NCBI GenBank assembly: GCA_025267735.1
Contig: CM046299.1
Coordinates: 22,962,232 to 23,026,231 of the forward strand
Origin: Mactra quadrangularis
Lineage: Eukaryota > Mollusca > Bivalvia > Venerida > Mactridae
Direction: 5' to 3'
Length of the DNA stretch: 64,000 bases
The notes under the pieces were generated by a model. That model worked only from the letters and a program-made list of their open reading frames with translations, made no database searches and had not been told where the DNA came from. Numbering within the stretch: position 1 is the stretch's first letter; every line of letters begins with the position of its first letter. Shown here one piece after another: positions 36,701 through 51,700 of the stretch. Made by a program: the position numbers and the translations under genes.

Positions 36701-39700
36701 TGTAAAGGGACTCATTCGCAGATTTCAACTTAGATATCAACTTTTTCTAAAACTATCAAAATTGTATTGAAACATTTTTGGAAGTATTAAAACATAGCTG
36801 TGATAATGACAAATTTAGTACAAATTGAAAAACAACTACAAATGGCAGTATTTCATGTAGTAAATATCTACCCGGTATGTCACGGTATAGACATTGTTAG
36901 CACATTTTTGTGACTTTTATGGTATATTTCTTGCAACATATCGGTCAATTTGTCTTAAAATAATAAAAATATATTTTTGACATAATAACAGACACTGAAT
37001 TGCATTTTGAAAATATGGAAAAATTTAACCAAATCTGTGAACTAGTACCTTAACATGTCTGATTATGAATTCAGAAGATGCAAGTTCCATTCCTTGGCAG
37101 GACCTACATACTGTTGTATAGATAGGTCATGATAAAACTATATAGTTAAAGTTGTAAATGTCAATGGAAATATTGTGGTCATTTTACTACTTTAATCTCA
37201 GTAGCAAATAGAGCAGTTGTCAGTTATATGCTAGAATATGTGCTTAGAACTTGGCTGTATTAGTTTTGATCAAAAGATTTAGTACTGTCTTAGTTACATT
37301 GATTTGAATGACTGACTGTCACATTATGGCTGAAAGTGATGAAATTTAGGGTTAGACACCAAATATTTTATTAATTTTGCTGCTAAGTAATAAACAAGTG
37401 ATAAATCATATCATATTTGGGTAGTATTGTCTTGTTCTGAATTAGTTAATGGTTAGTATTAAAAGGAAAAAGCTCAAATTCTTAAAAAAAAAAGTATTCA
37501 GGTTTTTGTGGTTTTAATTGCATTTTGCTCCTCATTAAAAAGTGTGAAATATCTTTGTAGTTATCCATTGGACAAAATACATATGAACTGTGTCAAGTAA
37601 TATTATTAGTTTCACTCTAAGGTCTGACATAAAAAAGAATATAATCTCTACAGCTTTTTTGTGGTGGGAAGTTTTTAACCTTTGCAAGATTTTAGTTGTA
37701 GAAAATTTAATGTTACAAATTACCCACTGGAGTCAAAGATGATGTTTATTGAATACATGTATTTATTCTATAAGTGTTAATGCTAAGTTTGTGTCCAGTT
37801 GTTTAGTTCGGTATAATTAAACAATTTTGTGCTTGATATTTTGTTATTAAATAATGTCAGGTGTGATGTATGTGGAATAGACTATACCTTGAACTCCAAT
37901 TAATGTTTTTCCATCCATGCACAGGCAGTAGCACAAATACAGTGCTTTACACATCATTGTTAAAAAGCATGTTATGGGAATTAAATCCTATTGTTCTTTG
38001 TACACATGTTTTGATTGTAGCAGTGAATATTTGTTTGTACCACAGCGAAAAACCCTGAATATTTGAATTCTGGATATAGTCTTTTGAATTACTTATAAAA
38101 ACTAAAGCAATCCAACTAGAGATTTTCTTAGTACCTATTCATAGTTCTAATAAAATTATGTCCTTTTGGTGATGTTGAGTCTTTTGAACACTGACTGTTT
38201 TCAGAACAGAGCATAAACATTTCTATAATATCTTTGATACAGATTGTGGTGAACCCATAGCCCCAACAAATGGTAATGTGACCTTTTCAGACACAACATA
38301 TAACTCTACTATTGAATACAGTTGTGACGTTGGTCATCACTTGAATGTGAGTTATAATGCTACTTGTGAAGAATCTGGTAGCTGGAGTACTGGTACAAAT
38401 TTGAGCTGCATTATTGCCGGTAAGCTGATTTATAGGCAGTTTGCTAAATAGAATTACTTTGTATGGTATTGTAACATTGGTTCTTACATTGTAAATACTT
38501 GAGTTGGGTTTCAATTGTATTGAATAGTTCTATTGCAGAATACTGAAGCTTGTATTTAGTATAGGAACTTAACTTTCTATGAAGCAACATAAAGCAGGGC
38601 TGTTTGTATTGTACATGTATATGTTCAATTTATTTGTGTTTTATACTTATGTTCATTTTTTTAAATTTGGTTGAGCATCACACTTGGAAGCATGAGGTTA
38701 CAGGTTCAAGCCCTGCATTGAGTATTTCACTTTTCCTCCTATTACAACATCAATCAATTTAATGAGTCCTTTCAGTGGGTATGGTCATCACAATTGACCA
38801 TTAAGTAATAAATTTTTCTGGCAAAAATGATATTTTTTATTGAGTTTTTTTCATAAATTATTTACTTAGTCATTCTTTACTTGACTTTTAGTCAATCAAA
38901 GTAGCTCAAATATTATTGTGAACATTAATAATTATACTACTTTGTAATAATGATTATTTATTGTGGTATTAATGACATGACTCATAGCATACAAATAGTG
39001 AAAACATTGTATGTAAGATGCCATATGTCATGTACATCAATACTTAGAGGATGACACAAAAAAGATCAATCTCTTATTTCCATTGTGGTCCCCGACATTG
39101 ATGTCATGACACTGACATGGATGTTTGCACCTGCTTACTAACTGACAATGCTTCTTAAATTAATTTTTTACTTTTACTTGGACATTTTAGATTGTGGTCC
39201 TACTGCTGACAATATTACAAATGGAAATGTAACTCAGACTGGTACTGAGTATAATGAAGTATCTATCTACATATGTGATCCTGGGTATATGATTAGCACT
39301 GGTAATCTATCATTGATACTAACCTGTGATGCAGATGGGTATTGGGACAATGAGGTTCCATCATGTATTGATATAGGTAAGCTTGTTATGTATAACATAC
39401 TTAATTTTTATTTTTATTTTATGCTGTATATCTACTCTTTATTTAGGTTATGCATGACAGCCTATTTTGTGAATGTTATGATAAAAATCATCATTCAGTC
39501 AAAAGAAAGGACAATCATTTTTTTAACAATACAATTCCAAATATTTGTTATCCTTCTGACTTTGAATGGCAAAATAATTAATGAAATTGGCTTACGATAA
39601 CTGTTTTCGTAAGAATTTTTGAAAAAAGGTGCACTGGACAATATCTGTTTTCCAGTACTTGATTTTATTTCCTCTAGAACCTGATGATGAATTTTCATAG

Positions 39701-42700
39701 CAAGCTTAACCAGAAAACCCAGGTCGATAGCGCAGTTGGTAGTGCTCCGGGATTTAGATACTCGTGCCCGAGGGGGTGCAGGTTCAAATCTCATCTGGAG
39801 AGGTTATACCCTTCCATGAAAATTTGACAATAATGTTGATTTTCCTCCATTGATTAGATGATGTGGAGAAGTTTCCGGTATTGTGGAAGGGTAGGTGAGT
39901 ACTGGTTATAGACAATGGTCCAGGAAAGCTAGGTTAGGTGCGCTGGACGCCGTAAAATGACCTACTATTGTGTTGACATGGCGTTAACTCCAATAAATAA
40001 ATAAATAGTTTTAAACTCTGATGTGAATGTCACTGTATGTAACTTTTTGTTATTGAGTAGTTTAAACATGCATACATGATTTAATATTTCTTCTTATAAA
40101 TTTGAAACTTGTATTTTAATAGATTGCGGAGAACTACGTAAGCCACTGAATGGACAAGTGAACACAGATTTAGGTACTGGATATAATGATGTGGCTTCGT
40201 ATACATGTGATGATGGATATAAGTTATCAGGCCGAAATATTAGAACTTGTACAAGTGATGCATTATGGGATGGTGTTGCACCAGTATGCGACATGATTGG
40301 TGAGTTACATTCTTTATAGATATTAAAAAAATATGTAAAGACAGTCTATAAATAGGATATGAAAGTGAATGTTTTAACAGATCATTTTAAGAGATATTTC
40401 TTATTTGCAGAATTTTGGTCGCCCAAAAGAAATTGTTAGTTGCCTGAACAATAATGTGGTTGTCCATGGTTGTCCCGGGCAACTGGGCACCCACTAATTT
40501 TTCAGACTGTAAAGATTAATCTTTTCAATGTTGGTTTAAGATTAAATTTTCTCTTGGAATAGCTTAGAAAATATTTTGTCAACATTGGCCAAGCCACTTG
40601 TGAAATAAGTATTTTTAAGTAAAAAATACTTTGTGTATACCTTGATAGGTTTGTGCTGCAATGTTTGTGCTCCACAAATTTTTGGATTCATTCCATGATT
40701 CAGTGAATTTCATAGATAATTACTGAAGTGTTTGTAAAGTGTGATAGATATATCTATACCCCACTAATGGTGGGGGATATGAGTCACATTGTCTGTCTGT
40801 CCTTCCTTCTACCTGTCCCAAATCGTGTTCAGGCAATAACTCCGCCATGGTTTGATGGATTTTAAAATTGATTGACACAAGTGTTAACTGTGACGAGACT
40901 GTGTGTCATGTGCAAGAACCATGTACCTTGAAGGGCATGGCCACTAAATGAGATCAAATGTCAAATATTGTTAAAATTTGATTTGTCCAAAGGATATCTC
41001 TACCATTGACCAATAACTTTTTAAATTTCTTGGCACAAATGTTAACCATTTCAAGATTGTATGTCGAAACCTCGAAGGGTGTGGCTAATAAATGAGATCA
41101 AAGGTCTAATATTGTTGAAAATGTGTTTGTCTGATTGATATCTCCACCATCAACCCACAGATTTGAAAACTACATGGCACAAATGTTAACCCTGACAAGG
41201 CGTAGCCAATTTATGGGGTCAAATGTCCTTCCCTTGGACATGGTGTCAGGGGGGACCAGGGGATTATTCATCACTTCTGTGATAGCTCTAGTTTACATTT
41301 TTTGTGCTGTATAAGTGACATGTGTTTGTATTTGTTACTATAAACTTAATTCTCCCACCTACCTCCTTATCTGTGTAAAATAGGACAGTTTTCAGCAATT
41401 GTTGAGGTTATATGATAAGAATTTCAAAGTATTTGGTAAAAAGCTTCTATCAAGAGATTTTGGCCTAATTAGGGACAGTGAATAAGATTAAAATTGTGGT
41501 ATGACTATAAAAAATGTTGAAAAGCAGCATGGAGCAACACTGTATATTACATTATTGTTTAAGTTTATTCAAATGTCAGTAGAGTATACATAAACCCTGC
41601 TGATTTAAATACTTAATATTTGTTTGATAATCCACATACATAAATAGGGATATCTATGGATATCTATAGATATCTATTTTCAAGCCATTGTGAGTACAGA
41701 AATACTGCACTGGGTATTTAAATCAGTGGGGGTAATGCATACACTACCAACAGTTATATAAAATTTAACAATATAATAAATTAGATAAAATTTGTGTGGA
41801 AATATCTCTTATTCAGACTGTGGTAACTTGACTCAGCCTGCTAATGGAACAGTTAATATGACGGGTACGAATTACTTACATGTTGCTGTATACTGGTGTT
41901 CTCAAGGATTTGAATTGGTTAATGGAACTGAAACTAGAACATGTAACGAGGATGAGATCTGGAATGGTACAGAACCTAGTTGTCAAAGAAAAGGTATGCT
42001 TTTTTGTATGAACATTGTGATAATGAAATTTTTGAAAATGCTATTTGATTTTTTTATGCTGGCATAGGCAGATCTAGTGGGGGGTCAGGGGGGTCTGGAC
42101 CCTCCTGGAATTTTCAAAATGTATCTGTCCAATAGTGTATATCTTGACAGTAAGTCATTTTTAAGTAGCATGAAGCAACTTTTGGTGCTTAATATAGATT
42201 TAATGGTTATGTATTTTTTATTATTAATATGTTACATTATTCTGCAAAATATGTATAATGTGGTTGTGGTTCGAAAGTTTGGACCCCCTCCCAGATAAAG
42301 TTTGGACCCCCCCCCCTAGAAAAAAAATCTTGGGTCCGCCCCTGGCTGGGTTTAATAATGTGGATTTGATTCAAACCACTTTTCAAAGATCCATTTGGGG
42401 TACATCATTATAATCAGTGAAAGGTCTACTTGTTCTTTTTGTGCATGCATCATAATTAGGAAAAAATCTCATGAGGAATTTGGTTACCAGCAATAGATAA
42501 CTGTATTTACCATTTTCATCTTACTCACATTGTAGCATGCACTTATATATAGACTGTTTTTACATTGGCAATATATTATCATCAAAATAATAGTAGTGTA
42601 AAGTTTGTGTCACTGTATTGTTTACTATATTTGTTACTTTCATGTCACTGACATGAAATGTAAATAAATGTATTTATTGCTGAATGCATTTGAAATTTTC

Positions 42701-45700
42701 TTTTTGAAAAAAAAACCACAATTAACACTTCTAGGAAAAAATTGCTTGATAAAAATATTCTGTGACTTTTTCAGTTTGTCCAGAGTTAACTAATATCACT
42801 AATGGAGCACTTGAAATGACTGGAAATGTTTATGAAGATGTGGCTAATTATAGTTGTGTTGAAGGTTATTTTATTGAACCTGGGGTTATAATGCTGTCAT
42901 TGTTTTGTAATGCATCTGGAATGTGGGATGAGGATATACCAGAATGTGTACCCGTTGGTAAGTTAAATAACAATTCTGTATAATTCTGTTAATTTTTTCA
43001 ACTTGGTGTGCCAGTCTAACAAAAGGCCAGTCTATAAACTTTCAAAAACAGGGAAGAATGATTGTATACAATTATTTATTATCAATATAAAAACAAGTGA
43101 GTAGTGTAGCAGAGGTATAATACTTGTACTCCCTTGCCTTCAAGCTAGCTTTTATGGCGACATGGTAAAGTGCCTGCTTACGACTCGAGAGGTTTTAGGT
43201 TCGAATCTCAGTTCGGACCATGGATTTTTACTTGGTTATTATGTTGTAAATAATGTTGACTTTTTACTTCAGATTGTGGTGAACTGTCCCCACCAGACAA
43301 TGGACAAGTAAATTATCATAATACTTCTTTTGGAATGATTGCTGCTTATACATGTGATCATGGATATCGTACATATGATAATTATACTAATTATAGAACA
43401 TGTGACTTGGATGGATTGTGGACTGAGAGTCCCTTAAAATGTTTTAAGAAAGGTAAGAAAAGGATTACACTTTACAGAGATAATGTAGGAATGTCAGGAT
43501 TTTGAAAGTTTTTAAAACTTTTACCATGAATATGGTGATTAAGTGTATATTTTTTCTATTTGACTTTCACAAGTGGTACATAAGGTCTATTTGATTGTGC
43601 AATGATTGCTTTTCTTGATATATTTCAAATTGTTTATATCTTATTTGTATAATACTGCCAGTTTTTTTTACCTTTTTTTTTTGGCACTGAACTTAGTTAA
43701 GGCCAATAAATTATTTGAACTTGACTTGACTTGATACCGACTTTTTAAAACATTTTTACTTCTGAAATTACGTGTAAAGATATGGCACGATTCATCTTGG
43801 CAGTTTCCAGATTAAACCAATTTTAATATAACTAATAAATCTCATATTCTATTTACAGACTGTGGATCTTTGTCAAGTCCTGACAATGGTAATGTTGTTT
43901 TCAACTTGACTGAGTTTGAAGAAATGGCAGTATACAATTGTTCAACAGGTTATGAAATGATATCTGGATCTTCGACTGTGATTTGTACAGAAGATGGTAC
44001 CTGGAATGATACACAACCTGTTTGTGAACTTTGGGGTAAGATTATTAAGATTATTATTATATATTATATTATTATTATATACCGTATTTGTATAGCGCTC
44101 TTTTCATATTGAATATATGTTCAAAAGCGCTTCAGTATACATGTCATCTATGAATAAGGGGCTCATATAATCAAGCGTCTTACAACCAATTTTAGTCGTA
44201 ACTTCTTCTATGTTGTACTGTTAAATTATCGCAAGATTTTTGATAATATGCTGCCCAGGTTTTTAAAGTTTTTTTAAACTCAAAGCAGATTTTTGGAAAG
44301 CTGTTTTTACAAAATATTGCAGTTTTCTCACAGAGTTGTCCCTTATTACATGCAAAGTCACATATTTAGAGCCCTTAGATATATAAATAATTGCAATAAA
44401 ACCTGCACATATTCTTGACCAGTAATAGGTCAAAACTTCTTTAAATCAGTGTCAACGATTAATTTAAATCATTTAAATATTCAATTTTGATAAAACAGTA
44501 GGGCTGTCATTGATAGAAATCTTTTTATCGATTTATGGAAAGGCAAGTATCGGTGATATATCGATATTTCAAGTCAGACAAGGAGTGTAATAGAAGCCAC
44601 TAGAACTCCAGGATATATGTACTATATAATGCTCTCATGATGTAATGCATGATGTTAAAAGTTGCTTCAGACATCAAAACAAACTAAAACAAACTGTATT
44701 TCCAATGTAGTTCCCCTAAGAAGTTGCTTGTTTGAGCCTCACTGAGGCTGCTTATTCCTTCAATGAAGATACTATAATATTGTTGACTTTTCTCTATTAT
44801 TAAGGTATCTTGAAAGAAGTTGATGGCCTTAAGAAAGGGCTAATTTGAGATGAAAGTCCTGGAATTCTAAGTTAGGTCGGGCTAGTTGCCATAAAATGAC
44901 CAACATTTGTGTAGTTATGACATTTACCACAATAAAAACTAAAAATAAACATGTACTCTAATCACTAATTTGTTGTAATTGTAGATTGTGGATCCCCAGG
45001 TAATCTAACCAATGGAGTCGTATCATTACTAAATGGTACATTGTATGAAGATATAGCCTTATTTGAGTGTAATCTAGGATATGTTATCAATGGAACCCTG
45101 GAAAACATCTCTATGTCTTTTTGTCTAGAAGGAGGTGTATGGAGTGATCAACTACCAACTTGTGAATATGTGGGTAAGTTGTATTTTTTATAAGCTTGAC
45201 TATATCAAGAATAGTGGAGCTATTCTACTCACCCTGTGTATTGGTGTCAGTGTAAGTGATGCGGTCAGCATAACACTTCATAGTTTAGTTTTTAGATGCA
45301 ACATTATTTTACCTTAGCTTTGCTTATTGCTACTTTTGAAAGGTTTCATTTGAAACGTCACACATGTTTACAGTGTTACCATTTGCCCTTAAAATAAATA
45401 CCAAGTTGCATAACTCTTGTGAAAATTTGAATAAATTATGACCTTTTAACACTAAGTTGGTAAAGTTTTTTTGTGCAATATTTTATCTTTATCATGATCT
45501 AGACTAGCACTTCTAAATCATATACATGTATAACAAACGGCTGTTACAATGATCTTATACAAAACTATGATGAAGACATTAAATCCAAATTAAAAAAAAC
45601 AACCTTTAAAATCTATACAAGAAACTTTCTGGTAGAGAAAGAAGAAAAGTGTTTAATATGGTGATTTGTTTGTGATGAGGATAATCTTAGATCACACTGA

Positions 45701-48700
45701 CATTAAGGGTCACCTATCCTGGTACTGTAAGTTATCGCCCTTGAATATATTGAGTATTTGTTTTGAAATTATGACACTTAGTTTTAAAGACAACTCATTT
45801 TCCTATTTAGATTGTGGGATATTAGATAACCCTTTTAATGGTGAGGTTGAACTTATCAATGGTACTGGTCTGCATAGTGTTGCTTCCTACACATGTTATC
45901 CTTGGTATAAAATCTCTGGATCAGAATACAGGACTTGTCTAGCTAATAGTGAATGGAGTGAATATGAACCGCTTTGTGTTCCAGGTATGTTGTATGTCAT
46001 AATATTAAAGATGTGTGTAATATGTCATTATGTGTAAGACGTGTGTAATATGTCATTATGTGTAAGACATGTGTAATATGTCATTATGTGTAAGACATGT
46101 TATATGTCATTATGTTAAAGATGTTTGTAATATGTCATTATGTGTAAGATGTGTGTAATATGTCATTATGTGTAAGACATGTGTAATATGTCATTATGTG
46201 TAAGATGTGTGTAATGTGTCATTATGTGTAAGACGTGTGTAATATGTCATTATGTTAAAGATGTGTGTAATATGTCATTATGTGTAAGACATGTGTAATA
46301 TGTCATTATTTGTAAGACATGTGTAATATGTCATTATGTGTAAGATGTGTGTAATGTGTCATTATGTGTAAGACGTGTTATATGTCATTATGTTACAGAT
46401 GTGTGTAATATGTCATTATGTGTAAGATGTGTGTAATATGTCATTATTATGTGTAAGACTTTCACAATATTTCATTATGTGTAAGACTTGCACACTAGTT
46501 CATCATGTGTAAGACTTACACAATAATTTCATCATGTGTAAGACTTACATAGTAGTTCATCATGTGTAAGATTTACACACTAGTTTATCATGTGTAAGAC
46601 TTTCACAATATTTCATCATATGTAAGACTTGCACAATATTTCTTTACATGTTAGACTTACACAATATTTTATTACATATATGGCTTACACAATATTTCAT
46701 GACATGTATGGCTTACACAATATTTCTTTATGTGTAAGACTTACACAATAGTCCATCATGTGTAAGACTTACACAATATTTCATTATGTGTAAGACTTAC
46801 ACAATATTTCATTATGTGTAAGACTTACACAATAGTCCATCATGTGTAAGACTTACACAATATTTCATTATGTGTAAGACTTACACAATAGTCCATCATG
46901 TGTAAGACTTACACAATATTTCAACATGTGTAAGACTTACACAATATTTTATTATGTGTAAGACTTACACAATATTTTATTACATGTATGGCTTACACGA
47001 TATTACATACTGCAGGCTTATCGCAAAACAGTTGTAACTCAATTTAAAAAAGAGTGAGTTACAACCATTTTGTGCTGAGACTGTGATATGTTATGATTTC
47101 ATTGTTCCATTATTTTGTTTATTAAGTTCTAATGTCTGTTATTATTTGGCAACATTAAACATGCACTGTATGCATAGTCGTGAATTTCCGTATAAAATCT
47201 CCGTAAATTTACGAATACATTACTTTAAGGTTTAGTAATAAGACACAAAGAGGGATGTAAGGACTTGGTGTAGTGGTAAAACGCACCACCTCACAATCAA
47301 GAGGCTACGGGTTCGATCCCACATAAAACTTTTTTTGGCAATTTAAATATAATCGGTACAGTACATGCTTTACATATATATTTTAAACTTGTTAACACGT
47401 TGCACGGATTCCATGATTAAAAAAAACCTGCTGTGAATTTGTATTACATACATAATGGGCGTTTTCATTTATGAAAATCCTTTTAAATTAGTCTTTAACC
47501 AAGTCAGAAATTTATAAAAATATGAAAAAAGAAATAAGTATTATAATAAAGAGACAACAAATGTTGTAAAGTGATATAAATTATATTTAGTCAATTAGTT
47601 AAAAGTAATAAGTAAGTCATAGTGTTGCTATTATGTTACTAGTGTTTGCGAAATTACAAAAAGAAAAACCTGCGCGGTAATCGAACCCGGGGTATTTCGA
47701 TTGACAAGTCAGTACTTTACCTCTGCACTACAAACCGTTTGATATAATACAATCGTTACTTTTCCATCAATACCTTATGTTATCACTCATTAAAGCAATG
47801 AAACTTGACGAATGTATACGAACTAAGCCGTAAATCGATACGGAAACTAATGAAGTGCATGTTTAATGTTGTCAAATAATATGATAGAATTCTTATTAAG
47901 CATATGTGTCATGCTTAAACATTGCATATTCCATAATTTAACTATCATTATCATTTGTTTGAATAGTATTTATTAAGAATGAGTTTTCACCTGCTATTTG
48001 CAAATTTTATTCTATTGTTGGTGTAGCGTACATTAACCATTCTGATTTAAATGCTTGAGTACCAATATAAGAAATACATTTGTGAGTATTTAAAACAGCA
48101 GGAAAAGTGTATACATCACTGACAATTGAATAAAATTTATCAATACAAACATGTGATTACAATTATAATACATGTATGACAAACTATGTGATTATCTTTG
48201 TGGCATGTGCTTAAATCCACTGTAGCATGTAACAATTTTGTATGTACTGATTTAATCTGTTAGAATTAGTTGGAACAATCTATCAGCTTATTAGGCGCAA
48301 TATGACCTTTCTGTGTTGGTGCGCCATAAAACCAAAACAAACAAACCATCAGCTTAAATTCTGTATAATTTCTTTCTTTCCTTTTGCTTCAGTGCTACCT
48401 CCCAGGAACACAGGTAAGTTTGTAAAGTACATGTATATTTCTGTTAGTTAAAGCAAGGTTTTTGAAGTCTACTTCTAGTATCACTAATTGTTCAACTCTA
48501 GACATTAACTTCCCCTATCATTGAGTAACACACCAACTGTTAACATATGGCGCAGATTGCAGCCACAGCATACAGTGCATGACCCTTACAAGTACCCATT
48601 TACACCTGGGTAGAGTGAAGCAATTGCAGGTAAATTTCTTGCTCAATGAAATTAGCAGTGCCCCTAGTGGGAACCCAGAACCTCTGGATCCCTAAGTGGA

Positions 48701-51700
48701 CATCCTACCACTGGACTACTGCTCCTTCTGTACTGTATTCCAAAATATTACTCAATGCTATAAACTAAACTGTCTTCATTTTCTTTAAAGAAATTTAATT
48801 GACATGATAACAATGTTGGGCTCATTATCACTTGATAACCGTTTTAGTTCCTTTTAGTAAAAAAACTTCATTTTGCTTTCTTTGAACTTAGACCAGAAAG
48901 AAATTTATATCTAAATTTAGGTAAAGTTCCAAATATGCAAAGAGTGCAAGTTAAATTTTTTCCGACTACAGTGTATGCATGGCTCTTATCAAAAATAACA
49001 TGTTGAGCAGGTACCTTATTTTTTAATCCCTGTATGCCATTGTATAGATCATTCCTTCCCTGAAAAGTTGTTAAAATTAGCACTAGGATTGAGAGTATCT
49101 TTTCTGCATCAGTTGTTTTTGAAAAAGTGCTCAAAATGATTCTCTAAAATGTAGGAAATGCAGAAAAATGCAGTGCCAATACTACTTGTTTAATACCCAT
49201 TAAATGCACATTTGATATGTATACTTTTTTCAAGCACTATCAAAATCATTCTCACTACTTTTTGGCGCCCATTCATCAACTAAATTGCTTTCTAATTTGA
49301 GATCTATGTCAATATCAGGCTGAAGAAAAACCAATATAAATGATGATAATTTCTTCAATATCAGTTAAATAAATATTTTTTTAATTTTAAGTAAGTATAT
49401 AAATTTTCTTTTATTCTATAGACTGTGGCTTTAGAAATGAAGACATCTTAATTGGACTTGGTATTTCAAGTAAAACAACTGCCGTAGAATTTGGAATAAT
49501 GAAAGACATGGTGAAATTTCACCTCAGGAGGTCTGAAAATGTTAACATTGGACTGTTCACATTTTCACACATTGGGTTCTATTCAATACCAATCAGGGAG
49601 TACCAAAACAAAGATGACTTTTACTCAGCTGTAGATGACCTACCATTTAATGCCTCCACCTTCACACCATCATTAGATTATGCCTTTTTTTACATACATA
49701 GTGCAATGGAAAATGGCGAGTTTCATAACGAATCGCGGGATGTTTTTCGGGACTATGTTCACCTCATATTAGATGAATACACAGCAGTATCCAATTATCA
49801 GTATAAACGAGACGTTATAAGAAGTGTTGGTGTTGAGCTTTTATACATGACTATTGGACTTAGTGATGGAGAATTGAGTTCTATGGATGAAAATGAGGAA
49901 AATGAGGAAGTGGATTCATACTCTGAGTTATTCCTAGTTAGTCAGTCCATGTGGTCTCTTGAGGATAGCTGTGGTAAGAAATATTGTCATATATCAAAGT
50001 ATATAAAGCTGTAAATATTTCAAATTTCATGTCTCACTTTTAAACATAAACTGTGATCATAATTTTTGAAAATATGTAACAATAATGATAATAATAATAA
50101 TACAAAATTGTGTTGACACAGCATTAAACCCAGTATAAATAATAAATAAATAAGGATAAAACAATTTCACATTTACGCATGAAAAAAAATATTAAGTTTT
50201 AAAATTTAAAAAAATTCCATTAATTAGTTCAACAACATATGAATTATTTTTCGTAAATATGCTTTAACTTCTAATAAAGTAGCACTTATAAACTAGTCGA
50301 TACCATAAATATTTGAAAACTCCCGGTGTAAGACATGTTGTTTCCTATCAACCTTTTTTTCTCAGTACTTGTAAAGTAAGGTAAAATAACCTGTGGTAGA
50401 CATCCTCAGCATTTCTAAAATTTTAATTTGTTAAAAACTATTGTTGGGAGGGCACTATATTTTTGTGTGATAACTTTTTTTACAGACTGTGGTTTACAAT
50501 ACCCTCCGGTCAATGGTGATGTCACTGTAACAGGAAGTTATTTCATGGATACAGCATTGTTTACTTGTGACGATGGATATAAGCTGGAAGGTTCTAACAA
50601 TATGACTTGTCTGTATGGAGGAATATGGAGTGATTTCCCTCCATCTTGCATACCTGTAAATGAAGGTAGGTGTGTTTTCTTTTTTTATACCCCCGCTTCG
50701 AAGAAGAGTGGGGTATTCTGTTTTACCCTTGTCTGTGCATGCGTGCGTCCGTCTGTTACAAAATTTCCGTCGCAGTTTTCTCAGCAACTATAACATGCAG
50801 CAGCCTAATACTTTGCATATTGCTTCATCCCATAGTCCCATGTGGTGTAAAGCGATTTCATGCTCCTTGCTCATCTACTTCCTGTTTGTCGCATATTTTT
50901 AGATTTCGTTAAATGAAAGTTACATTATGATAGTCATATTTCTCACTGCGGGGGTATCACTAGTGAGCATTAGCTCACAGATTTACTTTTTGTTTTTGTT
51001 GGATTTAACGCCGTAGCAACACATTGTATAGGTCATATAACGGCAGTCAATCAACCTACTCACTGTTCATGGAAAGACTTAATCTCTGGATTAAGCTGTT
51101 AACCAACTACTAAGCGAATACTTTCGTTAGTGACTGACAACTGCCCTACGTAAAAGAATCATTGTCAGAAATAGTTTCATGACCCACTAAAGTATGCCCT
51201 GCCTAGGAATCAAACCCACAACCCCTTGATCAGTAGACTTGCGTGCTACCAACTGAGCTAGCTAGGGGGACTAAATGAAGGTATGGACTTCAATACTCAT
51301 TAATTATAGTACATTTGGTAAACAAAAAGAAAGATTAAAAATTACATTTTGGTATTTTTAAAACCAAGGTAGTGTAACTTGTGTCCATAATAATACATGT
51401 AATATTATTTTGTTTCAACATAATTATTTTGTTTTAACAAAATATTATTTCATTTTTACGAAATAATTGTTTTAATAATATTTCCTTTTTTATAAAATAT
51501 TTTTTTTTTTCTCAAAATAATTACATGTATTACATAAAAAGGAAACAATTTTTCGTGAAGGAAATAATATTTGGTAAAAATGAAGTAGTGGTTTTTTTTA
51601 CATATAATTATTTTGAAAAAACAATAATTATTTTGGAAAAAAAAGATAATACTTTCTTTAATCATAATAGTTGTTTTGTTTAAACGTAATATCATTTCGT

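Noticed and set aside
43150..43225. Functional tRNA gene before exon 33
   Set aside because: The acceptor ends do not pair; a SINE head is more likely.
45998..47010. CRISPR-like array of 28-bp repeats
   Set aside because: The units are contiguous, with no unique spacers, and the genome is eukaryotic; this is a minisatellite.
47264..47325. Functional tRNA gene
   Set aside because: A and B boxes are present but the acceptor and anticodon stems do not pair properly, and it lies within an inverted-repeat element.
49499..49973. Independent gene starting at an internal Met of vWA exon 1
   Set aside because: The domain starts upstream at the acceptor 49422; the Met is inside the domain.
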